DNA of 64,000 nt from the NCBI RefSeq assembly GCF_002104455.1, contig NZ_NBOC01000002.1, forward strand, positions 42,369 to 106,368. The letters run 5' to 3'. The notes beneath the pieces are model-generated. The model searched no databases, had not been told where the DNA came from, and saw nothing but the letters and a program-made list of their open reading frames with translations. This document shows, piece by piece, positions 21,605 to 32,437 of this stretch. This DNA is from Colwellia chukchiensis (GTDB taxonomy: Bacteria; Pseudomonadota; Gammaproteobacteria; Enterobacterales; Alteromonadaceae). Position 1 is the first letter of the stretch. Each line of letters opens with the position of its first letter. Both the position numbers and the translations under genes were made by a program.

Positions 21605-23623
21605 CTAAAGCTTAAACTCTTGAACTGATTGCTGTAGCTCTTCTGCTAAACGTGCTACTTCACCACTGGACTCGGCGGTCTGCTTAGAGCCTGCGGTAGT
21701 CTGCTCGGCGATAGCGACAATCGACTCTAAGTTTTCACTTATCTCGTGGGCAACTACGCTTTGCTCTTCTGCGGCACTGGCAATTTGCGAACTGCGATCA
21801 AAGGCTTCATGAACCGCGTGGGTAATAGTATCAAGCGCTTGCTCTGCTTGTACGCTTTGCTCAACACAATTCGTTGCTTGGTTTTTACCTGTATCCATTA
21901 CCGATACGGCTTTTTCTGCACCGGTTTGTAATACTTCTATCATATTTTGAATTTCTTGTGTCGACTCTTGGGTTCGGCTTGCCAAGGTTCTTACTTCGTC
22001 AGCAACAACCGCAAAACCGCGACCATGTTCACCAGCACGTGCCGCTTCAATTGCTGCGTTTAATGCAAGTAGGTTGGTTTGATCGGCAATACTTCTAATA
22101 ACATCAAGAATACCGCCGATGGACGCACTATCTTGTTGAAGTTTATTAATGACTTGCGAGGCAGATTCAACTTCATTGGCTAATAGCTCGATGGTTTCAC
22201 GATTACGGCCAGAAATCACTTTCACACGCTCAGCTTCATCATCAGCTTGTTTAATTTCACCTAATGCGTCATTGGCGCTCGATAGTACGCTCTGCGCAGT
22301 ACTGCTCATTTCTGTGGTGGCTGATGCCGCTTGCTCAACTTGCGCGCGTTGCTCTTCTATGGCGGTGGTACTTTGCGCGGTTACGGCAGAGGTTTGTTCA
22401 GCCGCGGTTGCTAATTGAGTTGAACGGCTAACAATACTTTGTATTAAAGTGCGTAAACTGTCGATTAATAAGTTGCAGTTTCGTGAAAGTTGCGCAAACT
22501 CATCTTTACCGCTTTCATCTAATTGTCGAGATAAATCACCTGAAGCTACGACATTAAGCATTTCATTTACTCGTCTTAATGGGCGGGTAATACTGGTTAA
22601 CGTCACCCAGGCTATTGCGATCGCGAGGATCACAGAGATTAAAGTTATAACTAGGGTGTTGCGCGTGCCGTCAGCAACAGATTCTTCCACTAACGCACCT
22701 GTGGCAACCGTGGTTTTATTGGCTAAATCTACTTGGGTGTCGAGTATTGCGTTGGCGCTAGCGATAGCGCTTTCTGCTAAGGCTAAGCTTTCGGTTGCCG
22801 CCGCCATTGCATTTAACTGGTTGTTCTTATGGTTGAAAATACGCTCATCACCGGTAACATAGTTTTGTAGCGCTGCATAGCTAGCTAAAAGTTCACTAGC
22901 AATACCGCCAACACCTTGGTTGTTTAACTCGCTAACGACATCGTTAATGGATTGGGTAATATCGCTGAAGGTGTTTTCAATTTCATTACTGACTAAATCG
23001 GCTGATTGTCGATCAGTAATTTCTCGATACTCTAATGAAGAGCTTACCATATTGTTCAATAATGTTTCTAAGCGTTCTGAGAGGCTGACAGCGCGTTGTA
23101 ACTTAGTTGATGCTAGGTCGTGGTCAGCTAAATCGAGCAAAATGGTGGCAGTGTCGTCTGCGGTTTCTTCTAGGACATCTATCTTTTCGATTAAAGTTAA
23201 GCGCTGTTCAATCGCTTGTTTGCGGTTGCTTAGTACGCTGGTAATTTCTTGCTCTAAACTATCGTAAACCGAATCAAACTTACGAAGATTGGTGATCAAA
23301 GTGGTTTCGTTTTCAACGATCCCTTTTAGCTGTTGCAGCTGTGCGCGAAAATTGCTTTTACCCGCATCAAACGCCTGTTGATTTTCGGCCAATGGTGGTA
23401 ACTGGGTTTGATAATAAGCACGCAGCGTTAAGTTGCCTATTGCAGTTAAATCGTTAGCAAGCGTGTTACTGCCTTTTAACGTCGGAATAGCAAGTTCATT
23501 TTGTTGTTTGGTTGCATCACCAATGGTATTTAAGCTATTCCAAGATATTGCGCTCGTTAAAAAGAGTAAAAGCGAAATAATGGTGAAACCACCGATTATT
23601 TTCATTGCTACTGTTAATTTCAT
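21605..23623 (-). CDS. methyl-accepting chemotaxis protein
   Basis: A receptor of about 672 residues. The first membrane helix (about 8-30) precedes a long periplasmic helical sensor with many Leu/Asn/Glu heptads (to about 315). A second helix (about 322-346) leads to a HAMP domain with [10 protein letters not shown]. The cytoplasmic signalling coiled coil has the conserved hairpin tip [20 protein letters not shown] and [18 protein letters not shown] in short blocks. It passes ligand information to CheA/CheW. No che genes lie nearby. The ATG at 23623, with a GGTGGGAT site before it, is preferred to an upstream GTG four codons earlier. The ligand of the sensor domain is unknown. Confidence 0.93.
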   Translation of the reverse strand: MKLTVAMKIIGGFTIISLLLFLTSAISWNSLNTIGDATKQQNELAIPTLKGSNTLANDLTAIGNLTLRAYYQTQLPPLAENQQAFDAGKSNFRAQLQQLKGIVENETTLITNLRKFDSVYDSLEQEITSVLSNRKQAIEQRLTLIEKIDVLEETADDTATILLDLADHDLASTKLQRAVSLSERLETLLNNMVSSSLEYREITDRQSADLVSNEIENTFSDITQSINDVVSELNNQGVGGIASELLASYAALQNYVTGDERIFNHKNNQLNAMAAATESLALAESAIASANAILDTQVDLANKTTVATGALVEESVADGTRNTLVITLISVILAIAIAWVTLTSITRPLRRVNEMLNVVASGDLSRQLDESGKDEFAQLSRNCNLLIDSLRTLIQSIVSRSTQLATAAEQTSAVTAQSTTAIEEQRAQVEQAASATTEMSSTAQSVLSSANDALGEIKQADDEAERVKVISGRNRETIELLANEVESASQVINKLQQDSASIGGILDVIRSIADQTNLLALNAAIEAARAGEHGRGFAVVADEVRTLASRTQESTQEIQNMIEVLQTGAEKAVSVMDTGKNQATNCVEQSVQAEQALDTITHAVHEAFDRSSQIASAAEEQSVVAHEISENLESIVAIAEQTTAGSKQTAESSGEVARLAEELQQSVQEFKL

Positions 23624-23768
23624 AGATCCCACCAATATATATTTTATCGTTATTTGACTACTTGGAAAATAATCGTTAATTATTATTAGACTACAGAGAC
23701 ATGTATGCCAGTCTCGCTGCTAGTATAACAACCTGAGTTACTTTTTAAACTAAAGTCCTACGCAATCT

Positions 23769-24581
23769 TTATTTTTTATGTGCGTGCTCAGTAAAAAGTT
23801 TTTTATCATGCCACCTGAGCATGCTCAAATAGTGCCCCCAAACGCAGCCGGTATCAAGTGCATAGATATTTTTAGGTGGGCAATTGCCCATTAATGTCGC
23901 CCAGTGACCAAACAGCCATTGGGTTTTGTTATCAAGGTGTGCAAAGTCAAACCAAGGTCGCAATGTGCTAGGAGCCTGTTCAGGGCTGTCTTTGCAAGCA
24001 AAGTCTAAGCTGCCATCATGATAACAATAACGCATACGAGTCAGTGCGTTAATGGTAAAGCGAAAACGGCTCACCTCATCTTGGGCATCATGCCAATTGG
24101 CTGGCTGATTACCATACATCTGGGTTAGCCATTCGCTAGCGTTTGTTGAATTTAAGTGTTGCTGTGCAATCTTGGCTTGGCTAACGGCAATACTAGGGCT
24201 CCATTGTGGCGATAGTCCAGCGTGGCTAAGATAGGTTTCTTCTTGTGGTAATTTGGCAATTAGCGGTTGTTGAATTAACCACGCCATAAGCTCAGAAACG
24301 TCAGGTGCTGCTAATAGGGATGTTAGCTTATCTTGTGGCTTTGCCTGTTTGATACCATGATAAACCGCCAGTAAATGCAGGTCGTGATTGCCCAGCACCA
24401 CCTTAGCGCTATCACCTAAAGATATAATTAACCGCAGCGTTTCCAATGACTGTGGCCCACGGGCGACAAGATCGCCGGCGATATAAAGCTGATCATGTTG
24501 AACTGAAAAGTTAACTTGGGCTAATAGCGCATCGAGTTCGCGGTAGCAGCCTTGTATATCTCCGATGAAATAGATAGCCAT
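23769..24581 (-). CDS. apaH: bis(5'-nucleosyl)-tetraphosphatase, symmetrical
   Basis: A 270-residue metallophosphatase that splits diadenosine tetraphosphate into two ADP. It carries the calcineurin-type metal motifs GDIQGC (residues 7-12), GDLVARGP (36-43) and GNHDLHL (64-70), and the length is that of E. coli ApaH. It is the last gene of the lptD-surA-pdxA-rsmA-apaG-apaH operon and starts nine bases after the apaG stop. In E. coli the enzyme also decaps Np4-capped RNAs. No strong terminator is visible in the 130 bases that separate it from the MCP gene. Confidence 0.95.
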   Translation of the reverse strand: MAIYFIGDIQGCYRELDALLAQVNFSVQHDQLYIAGDLVARGPQSLETLRLIISLGDSAKVVLGNHDLHLLAVYHGIKQAKPQDKLTSLLAAPDVSELMAWLIQQPLIAKLPQEETYLSHAGLSPQWSPSIAVSQAKIAQQHLNSTNASEWLTQMYGNQPANWHDAQDEVSRFRFTINALTRMRYCYHDGSLDFACKDSPEQAPSTLRPWFDFAHLDNKTQWLFGHWATLMGNCPPKNIYALDTGCVWGHYLSMLRWHDKKLFTEHAHKK

Positions 24582-24590
24582 GAATCAGTG

Positions 24591-24983
24591 CTAGTTTAAA
24601 ATATTAGGTTTAGCTAATCGAAAAACGGGAATATCCACTTGAATTAACTGGCCATTGCTCGATTGCATTTGATAATGCCCTTGCATATTGCCAAGTGGTG
24701 ACTTGAGTAAACAGCCACTGGTATAGGTAAAACTTTCATTGCTGCGTATAAAAGGTTGTTGGCCAACTACGCCCTCACCGGTAACGACATTTGTGTCACC
24801 GTTCGCGTCTGTGATCAACCAGTAACGACTGAGCAGTTGCACCGTTTCTTGGCTGTGGTTAGATATGGTAATGGTGTAGCTGAAAACAAATTGATGTTCA
24901 GCTTCAAGCGATTGTTGCGCGATGTAATCCGTGATCACCGCAACTTCTATCTCTGCGGTGGTTAAGGTGCACTTATCAGTCAT
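24591..24983 (-). CDS. apaG: ApaG (Co2+/Mg2+ efflux-associated) protein
   Basis: A 130-residue immunoglobulin-like beta-sandwich protein, the ApaG/DUF525 family. Typical blocks are [37 protein letters not shown] and [22 protein letters not shown]. The ATG overlaps the rsmA stop by eight bases, so translation is coupled. The biochemical role is unsettled, although it is tied genetically to apaH and to cobalt/magnesium sensitivity. Full length, no anomalies. Confidence 0.93.
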   Translation of the reverse strand: MTDKCTLTTAEIEVAVITDYIAQQSLEAEHQFVFSYTITISNHSQETVQLLSRYWLITDANGDTNVVTGEGVVGQQPFIRSNESFTYTSGCLLKSPLGNMQGHYQMQSSNGQLIQVDIPVFRLAKPNILN

Positions 24984-25797
24984 TTTTTGATGTTACCGGG
25001 TTATCTGAAAGGTAATTTGCCAGTCGTACAAAGTCTGCTAAAACTAAATTTTCTGGGCGTAAACTTGGATCTATGCCCAAACTGGTTATGGTTTCTACAG
25101 ACAGTAACTTTTTAAAACTATTGCGAATGGTTTTTCGGCGCTGATTAAAGGCGGCTAAACAAACGCTATTTAGTACCTTGATGTCTTTGACAGGGTTTTT
25201 AATGGTTTTATGTGGTACTAATCGGACGATAGCCGAGTCAACTTTTGGTGCCGGTTTAAACGCTTCAGGGGCAATTTCCATCACAGGGATCACTTGGCAT
25301 TGGTACTGGGTCATGATCGATAAGCGACCATAAGATTTACAGTTTTCGCCAGATGCCATGCGCTGCACCACCTCTTTTTGTAGCATAAAGTGCATGTCTT
25401 TCACTTGCGCTTTAAAGCTTAACAAGTGAAAAATAAGCGGTGTAGAAATGTTATAAGGTAAATTGCCAAAAATACGCAGTGGCTTTTCAGCGCTAGCTAA
25501 TTGTGCAAAGTCGAACTTTAACGCATCTTCTTCATAAATAGTGAGGTGTTTAGCTAAAAATGGGTGATGACGAAGTCGATGGGCTAAATCACGATCTAAC
25601 TCCACCACACTCAGTTGACCAGCACGCTCGATCACAGGCTCGGTCAGTGCGCCGAGTCCAGGGCCAATTTCAATTAAATTATCGCCGGGCTCAGGGTTGA
25701 TGGCGTCGACAATATTACTAATGATGCCTTCATCATGTAAAAAGTTTTGCCCAAAGCGCTTTTTCGCTTGATGACCTAAATGTTTATTATTGCTCAT
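24976..25797 (-). CDS. rsmA: 16S rRNA (adenine1518-N6/adenine1519-N6)-dimethyltransferase
   Basis: A 273-residue SAM-dependent methyltransferase (KsgA) that dimethylates two adjacent adenosines at the 3' end of 16S rRNA during 30S assembly. Seen are the N-terminal [12 protein letters not shown], the SAM loop [14 protein letters not shown] (about 42-55), ELDRDLA and the catalytic NLPYNIST (about 115-122). A C-terminal helical domain has the RRKTIRNSF motif. It is full length. It overlaps apaG downstream and follows pdxA by 21 bases in the same operon. Loss in E. coli gives kasugamycin resistance. Confidence 0.96.
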   Translation of the reverse strand: MSNNKHLGHQAKKRFGQNFLHDEGIISNIVDAINPEPGDNLIEIGPGLGALTEPVIERAGQLSVVELDRDLAHRLRHHPFLAKHLTIYEEDALKFDFAQLASAEKPLRIFGNLPYNISTPLIFHLLSFKAQVKDMHFMLQKEVVQRMASGENCKSYGRLSIMTQYQCQVIPVMEIAPEAFKPAPKVDSAIVRLVPHKTIKNPVKDIKVLNSVCLAAFNQRRKTIRNSFKKLLSVETITSLGIDPSLRPENLVLADFVRLANYLSDNPVTSKND

Positions 25798-25818
25798 AGT
25801 GTTTTACTTGAGTAGCCC

Positions 25819-26802
25819 TTATGCTTGATTATTCGCTAGCGCTATGGCGCTATTAATTGCTTCATTAAAGCTACCGACATCGGCCTGATTAGTGCCCGCT
25901 AAGTCTAAAGCTGTGCCATGGTCTACCGAGGTTCTAATAAATGGCAAGCCTAAGGTGATGTTAACTGAAGCGCCAAAGCCCTTAAATTTAAGCACAGGTA
26001 AACCTTGATCATGAAACATACTCAAAATGGCATCAGCATCATCAAGGTATTTTGCTTGGAATATGGTATCGGCCGGTAATGGCCCAATTAAGTTCATGCC
26101 TTCGGCGCGTAACTCGTCAAGGGCAGGGATCATAACGTCGATTTCTTCACTGCCTAAATGGCCGTCTTCGCCAGCGTGCGGGTTGATACCACACACATAA
26201 ATTTTAGGGTGTGCAATACCGAACTTTTCAATTAAATCATGATGCAATATACGAGTAACTTTTTGTAGCCGCTCATGAGTGATGGCTTTAGAAACATAGG
26301 CTAAGGGAATATGCGTGGTTACCAACGCCACTCTTAAACCTTCGGTTGCTAACATCATAACCACGTCTGAGCAATTTGCTTGATGGGCAAAGTATTCAGT
26401 ATGACCACTAAAAGCAATACCCGCTTGATTGATTAAGCCTTTATGCACTGGCCCTGTTACCACGGCATCAAACTCTCCCGAGATATTTTTTTCACTGGCG
26501 ATGCGTAAGGTTTCTACCACATAGTGGCCATTGTTTGGATTGAGAACGCCAGCTTGACAGTCATCGCCTAGCGCCACGGGTAATACAATCAGCGTACCGG
26601 CTTGGTGCGGCGCAAAGGCGTCGTTGGCATTGTAGAGCTTGATGTTGAGCGGCAAATTTAACAATGCTGCTCTTTCGCTCAGTAACTCGGGTGACGCAAC
26701 CGCGACAATTTGTGTCGGCCAATCTTGCTGCGCGATTTTAATTAATAGATCGGGACCTATACCTGCCGGCTCTCCGGGGGTGATTGCTATTATTTTACCC
26801 AC
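25819..26802 (-). CDS. pdxA: 4-hydroxythreonine-4-phosphate dehydrogenase
   Basis: A 327-residue NAD-dependent enzyme of the deoxyxylulose-5-phosphate-dependent pyridoxal phosphate pathway. It opens with [13 protein letters not shown] and carries the three metal-ligand histidine blocks GHTEYFA (about 138), [10 protein letters not shown] (about 207) and [11 protein letters not shown] (about 264). The length and motifs are canonical. Its ATG directly abuts the surA stop codon with no gap, so the two are co-translated, as in E. coli. It lies in the middle of the lptD-to-apaH operon. Confidence 0.96.
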   Translation of the reverse strand: MGKIIAITPGEPAGIGPDLLIKIAQQDWPTQIVAVASPELLSERAALLNLPLNIKLYNANDAFAPHQAGTLIVLPVALGDDCQAGVLNPNNGHYVVETLRIASEKNISGEFDAVVTGPVHKGLINQAGIAFSGHTEYFAHQANCSDVVMMLATEGLRVALVTTHIPLAYVSKAITHERLQKVTRILHHDLIEKFGIAHPKIYVCGINPHAGEDGHLGSEEIDVMIPALDELRAEGMNLIGPLPADTIFQAKYLDDADAILSMFHDQGLPVLKFKGFGASVNITLGLPFIRTSVDHGTALDLAGTNQADVGSFNEAINSAIALANNQA

Positions 26803-28107
26803 TTATTTGCTATTTCCTGATTCAAGTACTTCTATGTATGCTTCGTCACGTAATTCTTTGATCCAGCGTGTGCCTTCCATGTTAAATTTACGGTTATAAA
26901 GCAATTGGTAGGCACGGTTTTCATTCATTTGTGCGGTTGCATCTAGCGTTCTACGCCCCGTTAACTTGGCGATGTGCCAACCAAACGATGAGCGAAACGG
27001 TTTATGTATTTCGTTAATATCTAAGCTGGCTAAGGCGTCGGCAAAGGCGGGATCATATTTGCTTGGCTCTGACCAACCTAAATCACCACCACGAACAGAC
27101 GTTGGGCCTTCAGAGTGCTCTTTGGCAAGTTCGGCAAAGTCGGCTTCACCGGCATTGATTTTATCAATGAAGCCTTGTAATAACGCCTCAGCTTTCGCTT
27201 CACTGAGTATGATTGAAGGTTTTATTAAGATATGACTGGCTTTGACTTCTTCGATTTCAACGGTTTGGCGACCGCGAACATCGACCAATTTAACAATACT
27301 AAATCCTAAGCCGGTACGGATCGGGCCAAAAATACTGCCTTTGGCTTGACCGTCGACTAATTCAGAAAATAGTGTTGGCATTTCATTAATAGTTTTCCAA
27401 CCTAAATCACCACCTTGTAAGGCATTAGCGCCACTTGATGAAGTCATGGCTATATTAGTAAAGTCACTGCCTTCATTTAGTAGTTCTAATACTTTTTCAG
27501 CACGCTCTTTGGCAGCATTAATGTCTGCTTGTTTTGGGTTAGTGGGAAATTCAATTAGGATATGACCTAGTCGGTATTCTACATCGGCATTGGTTTGCTC
27601 TTTCATTGCGGCCAATAAGTTGGCAACTTCTTGTGGCGAAATATAAATTCTACGACGTAAACTAGCACGACGAACTTCGCCGGAGATCAGTTCGTTACGG
27701 GCACTTTCCCGGTACTTTTCATAATCAACGCCATCCGCAATCAGGGCTTGGCGAAATTGATCTAAGGTTAAATTATTTTCGCGCGCCATATTGGCGAGGG
27801 TTTCATCAAGCTGTGCATCACTAATTTGCACACCCATGCGCTCACCTAGCTGCATGATAATGGCATCATTAATTAACTTTTCCATAACTTGGATGCGCAG
27901 GGCACGATCTGATGGCAAAGTTTGGTTATTTTTTTTCGCTTGTAAGGTGACAGACTCAATGAGGTCTTGCACTTCAGACTCTAAAACCACACCGCTGTTA
28001 ACCACAGCAGCTATTCGGTCTAGTTCAACCTCGTTCGCTAAAGATTGTTGGGCTGAGCTAAACATGAATAGGGTGCTTAGCAGTAGTAATTTCAATGAAT
28101 TTTTCAT
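26803..28107 (-). CDS. surA: periplasmic chaperone / peptidyl-prolyl isomerase SurA
   Basis: A 434-residue periplasmic chaperone that escorts unfolded outer-membrane proteins, including LptD, to the BAM complex. A signal peptide spans residues 1-25 (cleavage near SLANEV). The N-terminal helical chaperone domain is followed by two parvulin domains, about residues 175-275 (GHILIEFP) and 285-385 (ASHILIKP), and a C-terminal helix. The gene order lptD-surA-pdxA is conserved across gammaproteobacteria. It follows lptD by 20 bases. No missing domain. Confidence 0.95.
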   Translation of the reverse strand: MKNSLKLLLLSTLFMFSSAQQSLANEVELDRIAAVVNSGVVLESEVQDLIESVTLQAKKNNQTLPSDRALRIQVMEKLINDAIIMQLGERMGVQISDAQLDETLANMARENNLTLDQFRQALIADGVDYEKYRESARNELISGEVRRASLRRRIYISPQEVANLLAAMKEQTNADVEYRLGHILIEFPTNPKQADINAAKERAEKVLELLNEGSDFTNIAMTSSSGANALQGGDLGWKTINEMPTLFSELVDGQAKGSIFGPIRTGLGFSIVKLVDVRGRQTVEIEEVKASHILIKPSIILSEAKAEALLQGFIDKINAGEADFAELAKEHSEGPTSVRGGDLGWSEPSKYDPAFADALASLDINEIHKPFRSSFGWHIAKLTGRRTLDATAQMNENRAYQLLYNRKFNMEGTRWIKELRDEAYIEVLESGNSK

Positions 28108-28127
28108 GTAACGTAAATTTCTTCTAA

Positions 28128-30401
28128 TTAGTTATTGAGGAAGTAAGGGCGTTTATAGCCAAATATACTTGAATTAAACATATCATCGACACTGTTGGAT
28201 GACTTATTGCTATTTATACCATTATATACAAATTGAATGTTAAAACTGCTATCAAATGCATTGCGATTTTCGTTGATCTGCTTATTATCGTCAATTCTTG
28301 AGTTAATATTGCGGTGATAAGTAAAACGAATTCCCCAACAACAACTACTGTATTCTAGGCCCGCGTAAGTTTCGATACTACGCTTCCCTTGTAGGTCTTG
28401 GGTGAATCTACCAACGAACTGCCAGCGGCTAGCAATGCTAATATTCGTTGCTAACGACATTTGTTCTAATGACTCTCCTGAGACATCACGAGCATAGCGA
28501 TGGTTCAATTGAATTGTTTGATTGTTGGCAAATAAATAATCTATGGTGGTTTGGCTTTTATTGGTAACCCCTAAATCGGTATTATACTGAATATCTGCGC
28601 TAAATTGCCATTGACGACTAAGTTGCATAAAAATATCGGCTGCTAAGGCAGACTTATCGACTAAGGCATTTTCATCACTATCATTAAAGCTACCTTCATC
28701 TAGGTATAAAATACGACCTAAGCTAAAGCGTAAAACTTCGGTATTTTCTGCTGTTAACAAGCGACTGGTAACCCCCCATGAAACTTGGTTGGCTTGGGCA
28801 ATTCTATCAATACCACTAAAGCGGCGATCACGGAATAAACCACTGTAATCATCTTGTAAGGTAGTGGTGTCGTAAAGCCCAATCTGGCTTTGTTCTTTTT
28901 CTGGTATATATAAGTATTGTAATTGCGGCTCTAATGTTTGGTTGAAGTCGCGGTTTAACAAGGATAAGTTGCGATCAAAGTTGACACCACCGTGGATACG
29001 AAACTTCGGTAAAGTTCGGCTAACGTTTCTTGCTAATAAGCTGTCGTCGCTGAGGTTCTTTTGCCGATAATTGGTTTGTAACAACTTTAATTCAGAGTTC
29101 AAAAACCAAGCTGGTGTGGTAATTGGGTACAGCAAGCCAGCCTCTACATGATAGCGTTGCGCGGTTGGCTTGGACTTATCTGTGCTATCAAAGCTTGAAA
29201 GCTCGGAGTAAAGATCAATAATGCCAGCAAAATTAGCTAACTTTTGCTGGCTGCTAATTTCTAGTTGAGGCACGGTTTTATAGCTGCGTTGGTGGTTACC
29301 TAACAGCTCAAAATCTTGTAGTTTTAATGTCGTTTGCCAGTTTTCAGCAAAGTAGGCAAGTTCCCCTATTTGATACAAGTAGGCGTCATTAGCATTAAAT
29401 TGGCTACTGCCTAAATCCACCAAATAGTTATCATCACTGATAGTGGTGTAATCAACATGTGCCCGAAAGCGCTCAGAAAAGGTGCCAATATGTTGCACTC
29501 GCGCTAAATAACGTGCGTCATTATTGCCACTAATTTTTTTATCTCGATTTAAGTACTCAATGTCTAATTGACCTGCTTGTAAGCCATGCAAATATCGAAA
29601 CTCAGTGAGCAGTTGCGTGCCTCGATCGGACATATAGCGAGGGGTAATAGTGGCATCCATATTATCGGCAATATTGACATAATATGGTGTTTCAATTTCT
29701 AACCCTGAATTATTGGAAGAACTGATCTTAGGGTATAAAAAACCAGACACTCTTTCATTGCTCAGCGGTATGCTTAAATAGGGCACATATAAAATCGGCA
29801 CATCGAACAGCCTAAAACGGGCATGATAAGCTTGCAGTGACTTTTTATCCGCGGAGATTTTAATTTCACTGGCGCGCATTTGCCAATCGGGCGCCGGACC
29901 ATAACAAGTGGAAAAACTTGAGTCGATGAGACTTAAACTATCACTCGCTATATTAATGGCTGCCGCACTGCCATGGCCAGCGGTACCATTGAGTTGATAC
30001 GAGGTATTGTTAAGGGACGTAGTTCGTTGTAATTGGTTGATATTTAGTGCATCAGCAAAAATATCTATATTATTGTTTTGAAAGTGAATATTGCCATTGG
30101 CGTCAACGGTTGAGTTGGCACGATTGACAGATAATTGTTCAGCGACTACCGTGTTATTTTGATTCAATAAGGTCACGCCACCGGTAAATTTTGCGTAAGC
30201 GCCTTTTTTGATACTGGCGATTGACGACAAAATAATAAAGTTTTCGTCAACCTGCTTGCCTGCGGTATTGGCAATATTTGCATAACTTGGAATCGGGCAT
30301 TGAGACGCCAAAGGCGGTGTGGTTTCAGCGGCATGGAGCTGACTGGCAAAGGAAAAAAGTATCGGGCACAGTAAAGGGGAATAGGTTAAGGAAAAACGCA
30401 T
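28128..30401 (-). CDS. lptD: LPS-assembly protein LptD
   Basis: A 757-residue outer-membrane barrel that, with LptE, inserts lipopolysaccharide in the outer leaflet. A signal peptide ends near HAAE (residue 25). An OstA-type beta-jellyroll (about 45-190) precedes the C-terminal barrel (about 200-750). The cysteines needed for the interdomain disulfides are present: Cys35 near the mature N-terminus, one in STCYGPAPDW and the pair in SSCCWG. The length is slightly short of E. coli's 784. It is the first gene of the six-gene operon. The 280-base divergent gap to amgK must hold both promoters; none can be called with confidence. Confidence 0.95.
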   Translation of the reverse strand: MRFSLTYSPLLCPILFSFASQLHAAETTPPLASQCPIPSYANIANTAGKQVDENFIILSSIASIKKGAYAKFTGGVTLLNQNNTVVAEQLSVNRANSTVDANGNIHFQNNNIDIFADALNINQLQRTTSLNNTSYQLNGTAGHGSAAAINIASDSLSLIDSSFSTCYGPAPDWQMRASEIKISADKKSLQAYHARFRLFDVPILYVPYLSIPLSNERVSGFLYPKISSSNNSGLEIETPYYVNIADNMDATITPRYMSDRGTQLLTEFRYLHGLQAGQLDIEYLNRDKKISGNNDARYLARVQHIGTFSERFRAHVDYTTISDDNYLVDLGSSQFNANDAYLYQIGELAYFAENWQTTLKLQDFELLGNHQRSYKTVPQLEISSQQKLANFAGIIDLYSELSSFDSTDKSKPTAQRYHVEAGLLYPITTPAWFLNSELKLLQTNYRQKNLSDDSLLARNVSRTLPKFRIHGGVNFDRNLSLLNRDFNQTLEPQLQYLYIPEKEQSQIGLYDTTTLQDDYSGLFRDRRFSGIDRIAQANQVSWGVTSRLLTAENTEVLRFSLGRILYLDEGSFNDSDENALVDKSALAADIFMQLSRQWQFSADIQYNTDLGVTNKSQTTIDYLFANNQTIQLNHRYARDVSGESLEQMSLATNISIASRWQFVGRFTQDLQGKRSIETYAGLEYSSCCWGIRFTYHRNINSRIDDNKQINENRNAFDSSFNIQFVYNGINSNKSSNSVDDMFNSSIFGYKRPYFLNN

Positions 30402-30681
30402 TTATGGTCCGGATAATTAACTTTTAAAAGACTAAGCCTAGATTCTAAACGGCATTTTACCGCTAAAGATCATAATAATATAGCAATTTTCTTTAGCCTG
30501 CTATTTCGTTATACTCAAAACAACGAAAAGCTGGTCATTTTTCTGGGCTATTTAGGCGCAAGTTAGCATGATATTATGGCGGATATTCGGCTAAGTTTTT
30601 GTTAACTTTGCCCAGTAAAAATAGCACAATTGCTAATAACCAGCAGCACTGTAAAAATACAACATTAAGAGAACTCGCGCC

Positions 30682-31695
30682 TTGAAGCAAAAACGCACGG
30701 TCGAATTATTAGATTGGTTAACTGCGCACTTTAACGCGCAAAACATTCATTTAACGCCATTAACCGGAGATGCGGGTTTTCGCCGCTACTTTCGCTTTAG
30801 CATTCATGGACGCTCGTATATTGCGGTGGACGCTCCTGTAAAACTATCGAATAATCAAGCCTTTGTGTCGGTGCAACAATCACTGCAACAAGCCAATATT
30901 AATGTACCCGCGATCATTGCCCTTGACTTAACGCACGGTTTTATGTGCTTGAGCGATTTCGGTGATGATTTATTGGCGACAACACTAAATCAAAAAAATA
31001 TGCGTCATTATTACCAACTTGCCTTAACTGAGTTGAATAAAATGCAAGGCTGTCCAAACGCCGTATTGGACGCACTACCTTTGTATGATGAGGCATTTAT
31101 TCGCACCGAGCTGGCACTATTTTCGCAATGGCTGCTGATAGAACATTTAGATATTGAATTAACGCTAGCAGAGCAAGCTCAACTAGAGCATTGCTTCTCG
31201 CTGCTGGTGTCTGCCATTGTTGAGCAACCTAAGGTGTTTATGCACCGAGATTATCATAGCCGCAACATTATGTTACTCGCAGATGACAGGCTCGGTATTA
31301 TTGATTTTCAGGATGCGGTGAAAGGACCCATCATCTATGATCTTGTTTCACTGTTAAGAGATTGCTATTTACGTTGGCCGAATGCACTAATTGAGCCGCT
31401 GTTAGAAGATTATCGTCAGCGCGCACAAAAGTTAGTCCCCGAGTTAAGTATTAGCAAGCAGCAATGGCAATATTGGTTTGACTTGACAGGTTTGCAGCGA
31501 CACATAAAAGCCAGTGGCATTTTTGCCCGTTTACATCACCGAGATAACAAGCCAGCTTATTTGGCTGATATTCCGCTGACTTTGCGCTACATACAAGATG
31601 TTAGTCAGCAATACCCACAATTGAGCTTTCTTTATCAGCTAGTGACTGAACGTGTTATCCCGGCATTAGCGAGCAAGCAATCACATCATGACTAA
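30682..31695 (+). CDS. amgK: N-acetylmuramate/N-acetylglucosamine kinase
   Basis: A 337-residue APH-fold sugar kinase that phosphorylates the anomeric carbon of MurNAc and GlcNAc in the peptidoglycan recycling route that bypasses MurA. It carries MHRDYHSRNIML (catalytic HxDxxxxN-type loop, about residue 190) and GIIDFQDAVKGP. It starts with TTG at 30682; a GAGAACT stretch lies just before, and no internal ATG fits the family N-terminus. The uridylyltransferase that uses its product starts 15 bases after its stop. The pair next to lptD is conserved in Pseudomonas and many marine gammaproteobacteria. Confidence 0.9.
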   Translation: MKQKRTVELLDWLTAHFNAQNIHLTPLTGDAGFRRYFRFSIHGRSYIAVDAPVKLSNNQAFVSVQQSLQQANINVPAIIALDLTHGFMCLSDFGDDLLATTLNQKNMRHYYQLALTELNKMQGCPNAVLDALPLYDEAFIRTELALFSQWLLIEHLDIELTLAEQAQLEHCFSLLVSAIVEQPKVFMHRDYHSRNIMLLADDRLGIIDFQDAVKGPIIYDLVSLLRDCYLRWPNALIEPLLEDYRQRAQKLVPELSISKQQWQYWFDLTGLQRHIKASGIFARLHHRDNKPAYLADIPLTLRYIQDVSQQYPQLSFLYQLVTERVIPALASKQSHHD

Positions 31696-31710
31696 CGGGG
31701 AACCAAGTGC

Positions 31711-32403
31711 ATGAAAGCTATGATACTAGCCGCAGGGCGTGGCGAGCGCATGCGGCCACTTACTGACCATTGTCCTAAACCGTTACTTAAAGTTGCGGGT
31801 ACTTCGTTAATCGAACATCATATCAACAATTTGGTGGCAGCGGGTATCACTGAAATTGTCATCAATCATGCTTGGCTTGGCGAGCAAATTGTTCAGCAAC
31901 TTGGCGATGGTGGACAATTTGGTGCCAGTATTTGTTACAGCAAAGAGCCTATTGCACTGGAAACGGCTGGCGGTATTATCAAAGCGTTAGCCTTGCTCGC
32001 AGCCGATGAAAACGAAGTGTTTTTAGTCCTTAATGGTGACATTTATTGCGATTTTGATTTTCATCACTTACCTGAATTAAAAGCACAGCATCAGGCACAC
32101 TTATTTTTAGTGACCAATCCTGAGCATAATCTTGCCGGCGACTTTACCGTGCAAGCAGGTATCTTGACTAATCCGCAAGGCCCAGAAGATAGCACTTATA
32201 CTTTTAGTGGTATCGCACTGTATCGAAAAAGCTTTTTTAGTCACTATCATGCAAAGCGATTAACACCAACTGATAAGGTACAGCCGTTAGCACCCATGTT
32301 AAGGTCAGCGGCGAAGCAGGGCAAAATATCTGCAAGCGTTATTGATGTAGCTTGGACAGATGTTGGTACGCCTGAGCGCTTAGCAAGATTAAACACGAAA
32401 TAA
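31711..32403 (+). CDS. murU: N-acetylmuramate alpha-1-phosphate uridylyltransferase
   Basis: A 230-residue nucleotidyltransferase that converts MurNAc-1-phosphate and UTP to UDP-MurNAc. It has the sugar-nucleotidyltransferase signature MILAAGRGERMRPLT with KPLLKVAG (residues 4-29), the catalytic/metal Asp in LNGDIYCDF (about 108) and WTDVGTPERL near the end. Its length matches MurU. It lies directly after amgK, and the next gene, djlA, begins 34 bases on. The coupling of kinase and transferase is strong evidence for the cell-wall recycling role over general glucose-1-phosphate thymidylyltransferase activity. Confidence 0.9.
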   Translation: MKAMILAAGRGERMRPLTDHCPKPLLKVAGTSLIEHHINNLVAAGITEIVINHAWLGEQIVQQLGDGGQFGASICYSKEPIALETAGGIIKALALLAADENEVFLVLNGDIYCDFDFHHLPELKAQHQAHLFLVTNPEHNLAGDFTVQAGILTNPQGPEDSTYTFSGIALYRKSFFSHYHAKRLTPTDKVQPLAPMLRSAAKQGKISASVIDVAWTDVGTPERLARLNTK

Positions 32404-32437
32404 ACCATTTACCATTCATTAATTATTGAGTTTTAGC